A stretch of 39,290 nt of DNA. It comes from CAZHDB01 sp964531225 (lineage in GTDB: Archaea > Thermoproteota > Thermoprotei_A > Sulfolobales > Desulfurococcaceae). The stretch spans positions 1-39,290 of the forward strand of contig CAZHDB010000011.1 of NCBI GenBank assembly GCA_964531225.1. Direction: 5' to 3'. Shown here piece by piece: positions 1 to 8,488 of the stretch. The translations under genes and the position numbers were made by a program. Every line of letters starts with the position of its first letter. The stretch's first letter is position 1. The notes beneath the pieces were generated by a model. It searched no databases. It saw only the letters and a list, made by a program, of their open reading frames with translations, and was not told the origin of the DNA.

Positions 1-42
1 CGGAGCCGGAGATCCCGGGTTCAAATCCCGGCGGGCCCGCCA
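1..42 (+). tRNA. tRNA 3' portion, cut by window edge; probably tRNA-Arg
   Basis: Only the 3' part is inside the window. The T arm is visible: stem 15-19 pairs perfectly with 27-31 around a seven-base loop TTCAAAT (20-26). The 3' acceptor strand is CGGGCCC (32-38), followed by discriminator G39 and an encoded CCA (40-42). Counting back with a five-base variable loop (10-14) and anticodon stem 5-9, the last two anticodon bases would be C1 and G2. That gives NCG, an arginine anticodon. The identity is tentative because the wobble base and the whole 5' half lie outside. Confidence 0.85.
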
Positions 43-168
43 CTTAAATACCCTATACTTAAGTCTTTTCCTAGTGTCCCCAGATAAGTTTTATACTCTG
101 GGACTGCCCTAAACCATGAGGACAAATGGGACGTTCATATTTTATCCTGGAGGAATAAGGGTAAAACC

Positions 169-429
169 ATGTATCTACATAGGGCCTCCGTAAGCTGTAT
201 CTGTTCAGGCCATAAGTGTTTAAGGCTACGTGTATTTATTGAAAAGTTCATGCGTATTGTCTTCCTAGTTTCCCTAGTTGCCTCGCTAATAGGTTTATGC
301 TTTTATATCTCGGGTCCAGAAATAAGGGTTACTTCGATATGTTGGAATAAGCTGTATGATTTCACTTTGCTTCCTAGTAATAATGAGCCCATAGCTAGGG
401 CGGCTCGGGAACTCCTCGGCGAGCAGTAA
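169..429 (+). CDS. Possible small membrane protein, 86 aa, unrecognised
   Basis: I do not recognise this product. It has one hydrophobic stretch (about residues 28-48) that could span the membrane, preceded by a basic, cysteine-containing N-terminus. A GGAGGA sequence lies about 13 bases before the ATG, rather far for a ribosome-binding site. A TATA-like TTTTATAC lies near position 90. Composition resembles the neighbouring DNA more than a well-conserved gene. It could be a chance reading frame between the tRNA and the next gene. Confidence 0.3.
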   Translation: MYLHRASVSCICSGHKCLRLRVFIEKFMRIVFLVSLVASLIGLCFYISGPEIRVTSICWNKLYDFTLLPSNNEPIARAARELLGEQ

Positions 430-593
430 CCCGCTTGACACAGTCTTTTCTAAATAATTGTAGTACAGAGCCACTATTAATGGACTCGAACCAGCTCCTC
501 TGGCACGTAGAGTATTTTTTCAGGATGAATGAAAAAGCTTAATTAGCATGGATGCCCAAAAGTAAATTAATTAAATAATATGGTGAATAGAAG

Positions 594-2126
594 GTGAGAC
601 ATTTGTTTTCTGATAGACAACGTCCACACCTCTTAGTGATCTCTTTGATTCTCATTATCGTTATGCTGGCCTCGGCAATACATGTCTCTGCGGAGACCGT
701 TGAAGTAGTCTATGGTCCAACCAAGACATCTACGGGAGGTAACGAGGAACTCCCTCAAATAGTGATTGACCATAATGGCAATATCCACATCGTCTGGACC
801 AACACGACATACCTATTATACGAGATGTTCAACCCTAGTGGAAACCTGCTCATAGGAGAGACTGTATTAAACCCCTGCTTATCACCCTACTCGTGGCACG
901 TTAGGAGGCCCTCAGTGGTCGTAGACTCCAATAACAACCTGCACATAGTGTTTCATGGCTTTAGCCACTACTCGGACTTCACGGATGGTGTATACCAAAG
1001 CTCGACGAGCCTCAGCGCGAGCGAGGTCATATACCTCAAGATAAACCCTTACCTCGATGACCGCGACGGCAGCCCGGCAGACCCGGGCGTGATTACCGTG
1101 ATACCCGAGAAGATCATAAGCACGAACGATAGCGTGAAGTCCCGTGCACCCAACATAGCCATAGACAGGTTTGACAGGCTCCACGTAGTGTGGTTCGACG
1201 GCGATATATGGAGCGCTGCCGGAGAAGTACATTACCTTGTCATGGATACAGATGGTAATACACTGATCTCAGAAACAACTCTTGCATCAGGCTTCTACAC
1301 CGACGTCGACTGGAGCGAGCCTGAATTAGTTGTTGATAGCAACGGGAACGCCCACGTCTTCTTCGTGACCGAGGGGTGGACGAGAGACACCTACAACTGG
1401 AGGGATGTATGGTACCTGATGGTCAGCGGATCCGATGGAAGCGTGCTCATAGCGCCAACCCAGCTTACAGAGAGCGGTGGCACGTGCAGGCTCACCCGCC
1501 CAGCCATAGCAATAGGGGATGATGATCTGATCCACGTGGTATACCAAAACAGCACCGATGAGGGGTTTACTGAGCTCTTCCTACTCAGGGTTAACCCTTA
1601 CCTCGATGACCACGACGGCAGCCCGGCGGATCCCTCGGTCATAGTGGTGTCAGGGCCTATTCAGCTCACCGAGACAGACGGCTATAGGTCATACCTCCAT
1701 AACATAGCCCTTGACCACTGGCACAGGGAACACGTGGTCTGGGTTGACCAGAGAGATTTTGCACCCTCACCGAATTGGGGCTCGGGCGAACTCTACTACA
1801 TGATCGTTGGAACCATTAACGAGACAAGACTCACTTTCTTTGAAGGAAACATATACCCCGCATACTGGTGGTACAGCTCGGGCCGCAGGCCCGGAATAGC
1901 AGTGTCCAATGACCGCGTCTACCTAGTCTTCAACGGTTACGATCGCGACAGCTACACCAGCGACATATACTTCATGATACTTAGAGTCCCAGTCCCTGCC
2001 CCACCCATCGTTGGGGGAATGCTCCAACTAGAACAGCCCAACATCCTAGCCCAAGCCTCAATGCTGCTGGTAGCAACGTTGACTATAACAGCCGCCGCCA
2101 TCATACTTGCAAGACGACGTAGCTAG
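594..2126 (+). CDS. Exported surface protein with seven beta-propeller-like repeats and a C-terminal anchor
   Basis: The 510-residue product begins at GTG. It has a signal peptide (hydrophobic residues 13-29, likely cleavage after HVSA near 33) and a C-terminal membrane segment (about 488-506) ending in RRRS, so it is probably anchored outside the cell. Seven copies of a short motif of the type P-x-I-x-I-D-x-x-x-x-x-H-x-V-W recur near 55, 106, 186, 244, 302, 369 and 433. This fits a seven-bladed sialidase/BNR-like propeller, although I see no catalytic residues. Two near-identical inserts (151-164 and 334-347) contain NPYLDD(R/H)DGSPADP, an acidic loop resembling calcium-binding D-x-D-G sites. 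The gene is visibly G+C-richer than the rest of the window and is codon-biased accordingly, suggesting a foreign origin next to a tRNA gene. The ligand is unknown. Confidence 0.8.
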   Translation: MRHLFSDRQRPHLLVISLILIIVMLASAIHVSAETVEVVYGPTKTSTGGNEELPQIVIDHNGNIHIVWTNTTYLLYEMFNPSGNLLIGETVLNPCLSPYSWHVRRPSVVVDSNNNLHIVFHGFSHYSDFTDGVYQSSTSLSASEVIYLKINPYLDDRDGSPADPGVITVIPEKIISTNDSVKSRAPNIAIDRFDRLHVVWFDGDIWSAAGEVHYLVMDTDGNTLISETTLASGFYTDVDWSEPELVVDSNGNAHVFFVTEGWTRDTYNWRDVWYLMVSGSDGSVLIAPTQLTESGGTCRLTRPAIAIGDDDLIHVVYQNSTDEGFTELFLLRVNPYLDDHDGSPADPSVIVVSGPIQLTETDGYRSYLHNIALDHWHREHVVWVDQRDFAPSPNWGSGELYYMIVGTINETRLTFFEGNIYPAYWWYSSGRRPGIAVSNDRVYLVFNGYDRDSYTSDIYFMILRVPVPAPPIVGGMLQLEQPNILAQASMLLVATLTITAAAIILARRRS

Positions 2127-2306
2127 CACTAGGCAATCCGAACCTCTTCCTCCAGCATTTTTTCCACACGCAAGAACTAATCTGTAGCTGAGGAGCCATT
2201 GATGCTTGTAGTCGGAAAGATCCTCCATTTATTGAGATCGAACCCGATCATAGCGTAGCATGCTGGCTATACGCTAGTAAGTAAATAGAATCGGCTTTCG
2301 AAGAGG

Positions 2307-3018
2307 CTAGGACTCTAGTATTCTCCTAACTCTACTAGAAACCTCAGGGCGCTCGAAGAAATACCTCTCAAGAACCCTGATCCTTCTCTTCTTGGAGCCG
2401 TAGAGTAATTCTATGGTCTTCTTCCCAGTGTTAACGGCTATTAGTGTATATGCTTGCTTCCATGAGTTTATGGGCGGGCCTTTTCGACGCAAAGCTGTTC
2501 TAGCATACCACGCACTAGGCTTAAGGCTATGTATCCAGCAATGCTCATCTTCATGTTCTCCATAGGATCCGGGATCCATCTAGTGGGCAACAGTATGTGG
2601 GATAGTGCTAGTCTCTCGAGGCTAATTCTCCGCGTCCACAAGTCTTTAATTGGTTCGTGTGCTTCTGGCCAGGACTGTACAAGTTCCCAGAGTTCCCTAA
2701 GCACTTGAGAATACTCGAGCATAGTACATTTAGATCTTGGTAGCTTTAGGGCTTGTACCGCGAGTTTGACAAGGTCTCCACATCCTTATCCAGTCTTATA
2801 GTTAGTAAGAGTCTAGCTTTAGCAGAGTCCGTTACTCCACATACATAGCAATCTGTTAGGTATAGGTTATTGCGACCACAGTCCTCTAGTGTTAATATAG
2901 CTACAGGCCACCATATTATCCTATAACCGCAACTGGCTAAGTTCTTAGCAATTTTTTCTCTAGTAGCTATATACAAGGTTTTAGCCTCAGACTGAGCCCT
3001 ATTAACTATGCTTATCAT
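2307..3018 (-). pseudogene. Unknown protein gene broken by two frameshifts (about 235 aa reconstructed)
   Basis: Three overlapping or abutting reading frames on the minus strand join into one protein. The first (3018 to about 2770) runs from MISIVNRAQSEAK to RLLLTIRLDKD. A shift near 2765-2780 continues as GDLVKLAVQALKLPRSKCT and leads straight into MLEYSQVLRELWELVQSW. A second shift, near the GAAAAGGCCCGCCC stretch at 2475-2490, continues as KGPPINSWKQAYTLI to the end RRILES. Each piece reads like real coding sequence, and each ends in a stop soon after the shift. I do not recognise the family. It could be a decayed gene, or an intact gene carrying sequencing errors. Confidence 0.6.
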
Positions 3019-3321
3019 ACTTAGCCATGGCTATTAGACTCCTAATACTATGCAGACATACAGTTTACATATAACAAATAGAACTAAGAACACTATTACA
3101 CGTACAAAGTCATCATAGGACGTGACAGAATGAAATCCTGGACGAAGAGCTAGTTAATGAGTTCAATTTCGATATTATTTTATATCATATTTAGGAGATG
3201 AGTTACTTATAATAATGTTCTCGGCTTCCTCTATATCCTCCAGTTCGTCCTTCTGAGCCTATATTGGAGGCCTAGTGTAGTACTCTTGCTTAAGGAAATA
3301 TTAGAAAAGACACGTTGTTCA
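3019..3321. other. Intergenic stretch without a recognisable gene
   Basis: This A+T-rich stretch lies between two broken genes on the minus strand. I see no convincing reading frame, RNA gene or repeat in it. It may hold decayed sequence, in keeping with its neighbours. Confidence 0.5.
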
Positions 3322-4056
3322 TCATAAAACCTTTATCAAGGTATATATTCCAAGCAGAAGTGCTACAATGCCAACGACTTTCTCAGCATAATTCTTTTCA
3401 GTGACTGTTTTTGTAAGATGGGGTCCAAGAAAAGAGGCTATTAATGCAGGTATACTTACTACTGCGAAAATCGGCGAAATACGTAAGCCCCCGAATGCTG
3501 CAAATGATAAAATGCCGAAGGATACTACGGTATTTCCGCTATATCTCCTATCGCTATTGAAGGCCTAGGATCATGGTTAAGAACTATCTGGCCAGAAACT
3601 ATAACCGGGCCAAATCCTCCGCCCATGAAACCCTTATTGAAGCCTCCTAGGCATGAAATCAGCACGAGTCTCCTAAGGGTTTTCCTGAATTTTATTCCAA
3701 GAAGCATCATAATTTCTAAGAGGGTCACTAACACACCTATATAGGTCTTTGTAGCTACTTTGGGTAAGCTTACGTTTAAAAATGCGCCCAAAACCGCAAA
3801 CAATGTTGCCGGGACAGCCACGCTCAGTGCAGTTCTTATATCCTTTCTTGTGAAGTTTTTGACTTTAGTATGCATCATGCCCCCAACTACATCAACAATG
3901 AGCTGGGACAACAACACCGTTGGAACTGCTACTTCTGGCGAATAACCAGCTATAAGAAGCGCTGGGGTCAGAATCGTTCCATAGCACATCCCTAGTCCAG
4001 TATCTATAACAGCTGCAAAAAAATGCTGTCAAGGCAATTACAACCATGTTGAGCAT
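3322..4056 (-). pseudogene. TauE/SafE-family (TSUP) sulfite/organosulfonate permease, two frameshifts
   Basis: The central piece (3989-3525) reads as a TSUP permease: hydrophobic helices with GMCYGTILTPALLIAGYSP near the start and GGFNKGFMGGGFGPVIVSGQ at the second repeat, both typical of the family. The N-terminus is in another frame. From ATG 4056, after a GGTGAT site, it reads MLNMVVIALTAFF, and removing one T from the seven-T run (4017-4023) continues in frame as AAVIDTGLGMCYG. At 3525 the frame stops after GDIAEIP. One base over, it resumes as VVSFGILSFAAFGGL and ends at TGA 3322 after LLLGIYTLIKVL. The reconstructed length of about 245 aa is normal for TSUP proteins. Members export sulfite, sulfoacetate or other anions. 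This copy is dead unless the shifts are sequencing errors. Confidence 0.8.
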
Positions 4057-4616
4057 AGCACATCACCCAAAAGACATTCATGAACCATTTAATTCCTTGA
4101 TTTCTAAAACCCGCAGAAATTTCCTGAAGTTCTTATTTAATCCCACATAAGATGGTTTAGATACAGAGATAACGCTATTCCTCATCTAAATATCCCCGAA
4201 TTTAATGATATTTAATTACAACATTTAATTAAATATCATTAAAGATTATAAGCGTTTTGCCTAATGATCTTAGGAATAGTGCAGAGGCGGAGATAAGAGC
4301 GGATAAGGAAGTTGTATTACGAAAAAAGTATGGCTTATCAATTATGTTCCCTATTATTTTGATGACTTATACAGAATTCTTGAAGTAAGTGTTGGATTGC
4401 ATATATTTTCAATATTTGCAGGGAATGGTATAATTCCGAAAATGATTACCTAGCAAGCAAAATCATTAATTTGATCGCATTAAAGCGATTTTTATTCAAG
4501 ATCTGATCATGAAAGCATGTGATCCATGTCATTTTGAGTAATTCATAATCTGTTGAGGAAACAATATATATTTTGAATATATTTTTGATCAGTGTTTACT
4601 GGTTTAGGAGGTATAG
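4057..4616. other. Intergenic region with an inverted repeat and a possible gene remnant
   Basis: This 560-base stretch contains the perfect inverted repeat listed separately. It also holds a short coding-like frame, 4257-4388 on the plus strand, starting TTG and reading LPNDLRNSAEAEIRADKE onwards for 43 residues. The amino-acid composition of that frame looks protein-like, but I recognise no family. It is probably a remnant. A TATA-like ATATATA around 4565 could be the promoter for the gene starting at 4620. Confidence 0.4.
4201..4243. repeat. Perfect 17-bp inverted repeat with 9-base spacer
   Basis: Positions 4201-4217 (TTTAATGATATTTAATT) are the exact reverse complement of 4227-4243, separated by ACAACATTT. 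It lies about 145 bases upstream of the broken TauE/SafE gene, in front of its start. It could be an operator for a dimeric regulator or a mobile-element relic. There is no T-run on either side to suggest a terminator. Confidence 0.7.
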
Positions 4617-4619
4617 TTG

Positions 4620-5411
4620 TTGACGTATAATCCATTGGATAGATCTATGTCTGGTGGAAAGAATTTTTCAGGAAAAGAAGATCGAAGCATGAAAGATTCC
4701 TTATTTGACGATTTTGTTGAAAAGACGAGTTACTGGCATTATAGAACAGATAATTACGCTAAGATAGTAGTTAAGGATAGTGTATTGAAGCTTGTAATGG
4801 GGCCGTCGGAGGCATTATATTATAGTAATGCTGAGATTAGTGATGGTGATTTCAAAACTCTTAAGTGGATAGGCAAGAATCTCGAGTTCAGGGCTAGACT
4901 TATTGGTGAGCATTATGGTAGTGCTGGTTATGGTTTTTGGAATTATTCCATGGTTGTAAGCGAGAGTATTCCTATATGGTTTATTTATTTAAGGGCTAGG
5001 TCGGAAAAGTATCCATTGAACGGATTTTATGTCCAAGTAGGAAACATCTTTACCCCTGTGAAATACTTCGTAGAACCCCCATTGATAATTAGGCTTGGAG
5101 TTAAATTATTTAAGGGCTTGGTCCCGATAAGGTTCACAACACTTAAACCAGTAATGCCTGACCTCGATCTTGATAAATGGCATAAGTACACAATACTTTG
5201 GAGAAAGGATCAATTAGAATTCAGGATAGATGATAAGACCTTATCCATCCTACCTGCTCCAAGGAGTAAGTACAAGTATAGAATTGATGCTTGGATAGAT
5301 AATGCTGTATTTACACCCTTAAAGAATGATTATGCTATGGTTTACCGTCATATTACGCATGAGAATAGAAAAGAAAGCATTCTCGAAATAGACTGTGTTA
5401 AATTATGGTGA
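4620..5411 (+). CDS. Concanavalin A-like lectin/glucanase-fold protein, no signal peptide
   Basis: The 263-residue product resembles the jelly-roll fold of glycoside hydrolase family 16 and related lectins. The clearest hallmark is the stretch near the C-terminal third reading DLDLDKWHKYTILWRKDQLE followed by FRIDDKTL, which matches the W-H-x-Y-T-I-x-W ... D pattern of these folds. An N-terminal part carries WHYRTDNYAKIVVKDSVLKL, typical of the first strands. I do not find the family 16 catalytic E-x-D-x-x-E, so it may bind glycans without cleaving them. No signal peptide is visible. The start is TTG at 4620, seven bases after AGGAGGT; a TTG at 4617 is only four bases away. The substrate is unknown. 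Confidence 0.65.
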   Translation: MTYNPLDRSMSGGKNFSGKEDRSMKDSLFDDFVEKTSYWHYRTDNYAKIVVKDSVLKLVMGPSEALYYSNAEISDGDFKTLKWIGKNLEFRARLIGEHYGSAGYGFWNYSMVVSESIPIWFIYLRARSEKYPLNGFYVQVGNIFTPVKYFVEPPLIIRLGVKLFKGLVPIRFTTLKPVMPDLDLDKWHKYTILWRKDQLEFRIDDKTLSILPAPRSKYKYRIDAWIDNAVFTPLKNDYAMVYRHITHENRKESILEIDCVKLW

Positions 5412-5984
5412 ATAAATTCATCATACATTGATCATATTATTTTTTCTAAAAGGATCTATGAGATTCTTTCAAAAGACTCGGACATTATTTATAAGGCTTT
5501 ACTCTATGCATTACTATAATAGATCTTAACTCAATACAATATCTGATTCCTTCATAAGCTTCTTAAGCAATTCCACGTTATTCACATCAATAAAATTAGT
5601 GAACTAACCATATTTAGAGCCTACAACTTTATTAACATGTAGCCGTACCTAAATCTTTTAGATTATGAAAGCTTAAATATCTGTTCCATGGACTTCGTTT
5701 CTTGGATAATTGGGAACTGTTTATAATACTCTTCAGTTAACTCCTAAGTTTTCCTAGAATCTCTCTTCCCTATGTTTTATTTACGCAGGAACTTTATCTT
5801 TAATTCTAGCATCTCTCATAACAATTATACTTCTCATAGGAAGCTCGGACTCCATATAATGCTTCTTCTATTTGCTATGTTCTAAAATTTGAAGATTGAA
5901 CATTAATTTATATGGATCGCTTTAGTAATTATCTAAATATATTTGACTACTACCTATATATGTACTTGATGGTGAGTATGAGTC
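5412..5984. other. Intergenic region carrying a fragment of a decayed gene
   Basis: Apart from the saccharopine-dehydrogenase-like fragment listed separately at 5531-5592, I see no intact gene in these 573 bases. A TATA-like CTAAATATATT near 5933-5943 is correctly placed to be the promoter of the flavodoxin gene at 5985. A GGTGA at about 5970 could be that gene's ribosome-binding site. Confidence 0.5.
5531..5592 (-). pseudogene. Fragment of a second saccharopine-dehydrogenase-like oxidoreductase gene
   Basis: Bases 5531-5567 are identical over 37 positions to 12879-12915, inside the intact oxidoreductase gene at 11869-13107. Similarity continues with mismatches to about 5592. On the minus strand the fragment reads FIDVNNVELLKKLMKESDIV, against YIDVNDTESLKKLMKESDIV in the intact gene. 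Flanking sequence on both sides no longer matches. It is a relic of a duplicated or formerly independent copy, already diverged at some codons. Confidence 0.75.
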
Positions 5985-6491
5985 ATGAAGGCGGCCGTTG
6001 TATACTATAGCAAAACAGGTAGGACAAGGCAAGTAGCATTGTATATCGGAAAGAAATTAACAGAGCTAGGTGTTCAAACTAGTATGTATGAGATTAAGCT
6101 AGTTAAGGAATACTTTAGGTGGCTTCTGCACCTGAATCCAAGATTAGTATATGACACGCTCTCGGGCAAGTTAGTTGAGATAAGGGAGCTAGTAGGCTTC
6201 AACCCTGAAGATTTTGATGTTTTGTTACTTGGCACTCCAATATGGATCGGGAGGGTGGCTCCCGCGATGAATTCGTTCGTAAGGAGGTACAAGGATAAGA
6301 TATCTAAACCTATTGCATGTTTTACAACATCCGGTTTAAAAAGAGACTATGCCCTTAAATTTAAATCTTTACTAGAGTCATTAGGATATAAGGTAATAGC
6401 CTACGTATCGATCAGCGATTTTAATAGAGATAGAAGTAACATAGATCACTTCGTTAGTAAAATTGTTGAATACTTGAAGACCTCTAGATAA
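5985..6491 (+). CDS. Flavodoxin-like protein
   Basis: The 168-residue product carries a flavodoxin fold that should bind FMN as a cytoplasmic electron carrier or reductase component. The phosphate-binding loop is YYSKTGRTRQVA (7-18), where family members have S/T-x-T-G-x-T. The second flavin loop is LLGTPIWIGRVAPAMNSFV (about 81-99), matching the T/S-P-I/V-W/Y pattern of the flavodoxin_5/WrbA-like group. The length fits short-chain flavodoxins. The gene is monocistronic, and a T-run at 6519-6527 just after it may end the transcript. The redox partner is not evident from neighbours; ferredoxin or rubredoxin systems are possible. Confidence 0.85.
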   Translation: MKAAVVYYSKTGRTRQVALYIGKKLTELGVQTSMYEIKLVKEYFRWLLHLNPRLVYDTLSGKLVEIRELVGFNPEDFDVLLLGTPIWIGRVAPAMNSFVRRYKDKISKPIACFTTSGLKRDYALKFKSLLESLGYKVIAYVSISDFNRDRSNIDHFVSKIVEYLKTSR

Positions 6492-6910
6492 TCTATGTTT
6501 CCCTATACTAACTATAGATCGTTACCTTTTTTCTAAGAGAAATAGCTTCAGTACTTAGGGCTGTGTTGATCGATGATCTTATTATTCCCCTCAGATCCCT
6601 CAAGCTCATTACTCACTCTGTTCTGTCCGAACATCCCTAATATAGGCTATAAAAATGCTTGCCAACTATCTACTCCATTAATCCGACTACATATACTCGT
6701 CGTGGAATAGATGTCGTTTTAAGTCTTGTTATTTCAAGAAATCATTACTGTTGTTTCGAAGCACTATTTATACCATTGTTTAAAGTACTTGAAAACAGAT
6801 CCATTATGTCTATCCAAGTTTCTTTATTTACTACAATATTGTTCGTTATAAAATGACTAAATAAGTTATGGTTTTTAATGTTATTTGTTATATTTGAAGT
6901 TATAATTATA
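6492..6910. other. Intergenic region without a supported gene
   Basis: The stretch holds a T-rich sequence right after the flavodoxin gene, a plausible archaeal oligo-T terminator. It also holds an open frame at 6659-6856 that lacks a ribosome-binding site and recognisable features. I see no RNA gene or repeat here. Confidence 0.5.
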
Positions 6911-6927
6911 ATAAGAAAAAAGAAATA
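6911..6927 (-). terminator. Oligo-T terminator of the Ig-repeat surface protein gene
   Basis: Just past the stop codon, the minus strand reads TATTTCTTTTTTCTTAT, a T-rich tract typical of archaeal termination sites. The run of A (6914-6921) and the T run just inside the gene (6931-6936) can also pair as a weak hairpin. Confidence 0.5.
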
Positions 6928-8385
6928 TTATTTTTTCTTTACAAATATGTAATAGGCAATTACTCCTATTATAATTACTACTATGGCTATTACCGCTATA
7001 GTATAGTCTACTTTCTCGTATGGAGACGTCGATGTCTCTGATGTAGTAGTTGGTGTAGAGGTAGATGATGATAATGTGCTGGGCTGTGTAGTCATCGCAG
7101 TTGTGGTAGCTGTCGACGGTGCCTCTGCCGTTATATATATCACTGCTCTTGATCCTTGTCCTGCTGCATCAGTTACAACTATCTCTATTATATGGTCTCC
7201 AGGATCCCATCCTGTTGTATCAATTATGTGTGTTATGGTTGTTGTATCGTTGTGTTCTAGGACCTGTTCGATAACAGTATTTCCATCAATAATTATTTTT
7301 TCTTTTGGCTCATACGGCTTTGGTTCAGGTTTATAAGGGTATATATTCACTAAGTTCGGATCAAGGGACATTATTTTTGCTGTAATATTTATTTGATCTC
7401 CTACAATGATCATGGTATTATTTATCGGGGATATTATCTGGATCTGTGGAGGTGTATTATCGATTCCTAGGATGATCCTTTGCACTGCAACGTTTCCAAG
7501 TGTATCATTTAACTTAAATACTACCAAATAATAGGCGTCTTCATAAATTTTTGTATCAATATCTATAGTTGTTTGTCCAGTTATGTTTGTCCAAACATTA
7601 TTTATTTCCATCCACGTCTCATCTAGATGCAGATCGTCTATACTGTATTCGAGCGTTATCATGCCCGTACAGATCGTTTCATTTGATGGCGATATTAATT
7701 GAAATAGCGGAGGCGAATTGTCTATCATGATAGTCCTGCTTATAGTATAAGAGTTGCCCGCACGATCTTCAATGTATAAAATAATCTCTAATTCTCCATC
7801 TGGATACTTTCTCGTATCCACGTCATAGCTATAGAGATCTGTTACATTGAATTCATCACCGTCTACTCTCAAAGTAACTGTTAGCGGAGATAGATTATCA
7901 GTGTAGTTGAACCTCACTGTTATAGTTCCTGAATGAAGAGTCTCAGGTGCAGGTTCTATGATAAAACCCGACGGCCTTGTCCTGTCTACGTAGAATATTC
8001 TTTCAAGACGCGCAATATTGCCTGCAACATCTCGTGCTATAGCAGTAAAGTTATGCATTCCTTCAGATAAATAATCGAGTAATAGACCTAATAGATCGAC
8101 TGTGTAGCTTTGCTCACCATTAAGTCTATCAGACCAATATAATGCTCCATCCTGGTATACTTGGACAAGAGATAGCCCGGACTCATTATCACTAATATAA
8201 AAGTATATGTTAATTGTTCCTCCTCGGAAATAAGAATTGTTTTCTAATGTCGATGTGATTGTTGGAGGAGTTGTATCTTCTTGCTCGATCGTGGAATTAC
8301 TAAGGACAGTGTACGAGCCAATATAGATACACACTACTATCATTAATACTAAGAACAAAACTACTAAGAGCCTTACTCCAAACAT
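6928..8385 (-). CDS. Membrane-anchored surface protein with four Ig-like repeats
   Basis: The 485-residue product has an N-terminal signal or anchor (hydrophobic residues about 5-29). Four Ig/Big-type repeats follow, each opening with a variation of D-x-(T/S)-x-P-P: near DTTPPTITSTLENNSYF, DRTRPSGFIIEP, DNSPPLFQLISPSNET and DNTPPQIQIISPINNT. A Ser/Thr/Pro-rich linker, probably glycosylated, leads to a C-terminal membrane helix (IAVIAIVVIIIGVIAYYIF) ending in VKKK. The many N-x-S/T sites fit archaeal N-glycosylation. It probably stands on the cell surface as part of, or attached to, the S-layer. The start ATG lies close behind GGAG in a short structured leader described separately. No enzymatic domain is visible. 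Confidence 0.8.
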   Translation of the reverse strand: MFGVRLLVVLFLVLMIVVCIYIGSYTVLSNSTIEQEDTTPPTITSTLENNSYFRGGTINIYFYISDNESGLSLVQVYQDGALYWSDRLNGEQSYTVDLLGLLLDYLSEGMHNFTAIARDVAGNIARLERIFYVDRTRPSGFIIEPAPETLHSGTITVRFNYTDNLSPLTVTLRVDGDEFNVTDLYSYDVDTRKYPDGELEIILYIEDRAGNSYTISRTIMIDNSPPLFQLISPSNETICTGMITLEYSIDDLHLDETWMEINNVWTNITGQTTIDIDTKIYEDAYYLVVFKLNDTLGNVAVQRIILGIDNTPPQIQIISPINNTMIIVGDQINITAKIMSLDPNLVNIYPYKPEPKPYEPKEKIIIDGNTVIEQVLEHNDTTTITHIIDTTGWDPGDHIIEIVVTDAAGQGSRAVIYITAEAPSTATTTAMTTQPSTLSSSTSTPTTTSETSTSPYEKVDYTIAVIAIVVIIIGVIAYYIFVKKK

Positions 8386-8408
8386 TGCTCCACATCTCTA
8401 TCCTGATA

Positions 8409-8466
8409 GAGGAGCAGCCCGAAGAACCGGATAAATATAATTATCCGGTTCAGCGCCTCCTCCTCA
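8409..8466 (-). promoter_or_regulatory. Structured 5' leader (long hairpin) before the Ig-repeat surface protein
   Basis: A perfect 11-bp inverted repeat, GAACCGGATAA (8424-8434) and TTATCCGGTTC (8441-8451), encloses a six-base loop. Outside it, GAGGAG and CTCCTC can extend the stem across an internal loop. A second small palindrome (CTCTATC AG GATAGAG) follows before the start codon. A TATA-like element on the minus strand (8489-8496) puts the transcript start near 8465, so the hairpin would be at the very 5' end of the mRNA. It may stabilise the mRNA or regulate translation; an operator role is also possible. Confidence 0.55.
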
Positions 8467-8488
8467 CAAGGTCACTCGCAAGTGTTCA

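Noticed and set aside
912..1547. Two minus-strand reading frames inside the propeller gene
   Set aside because: They are the complement of a well-supported gene in G+C-rich sequence, where long opposite frames arise easily.
6659..6856. Possible 65-residue gene on the plus strand
   Set aside because: No ribosome-binding site, no recognisable features and composition like intergenic DNA.
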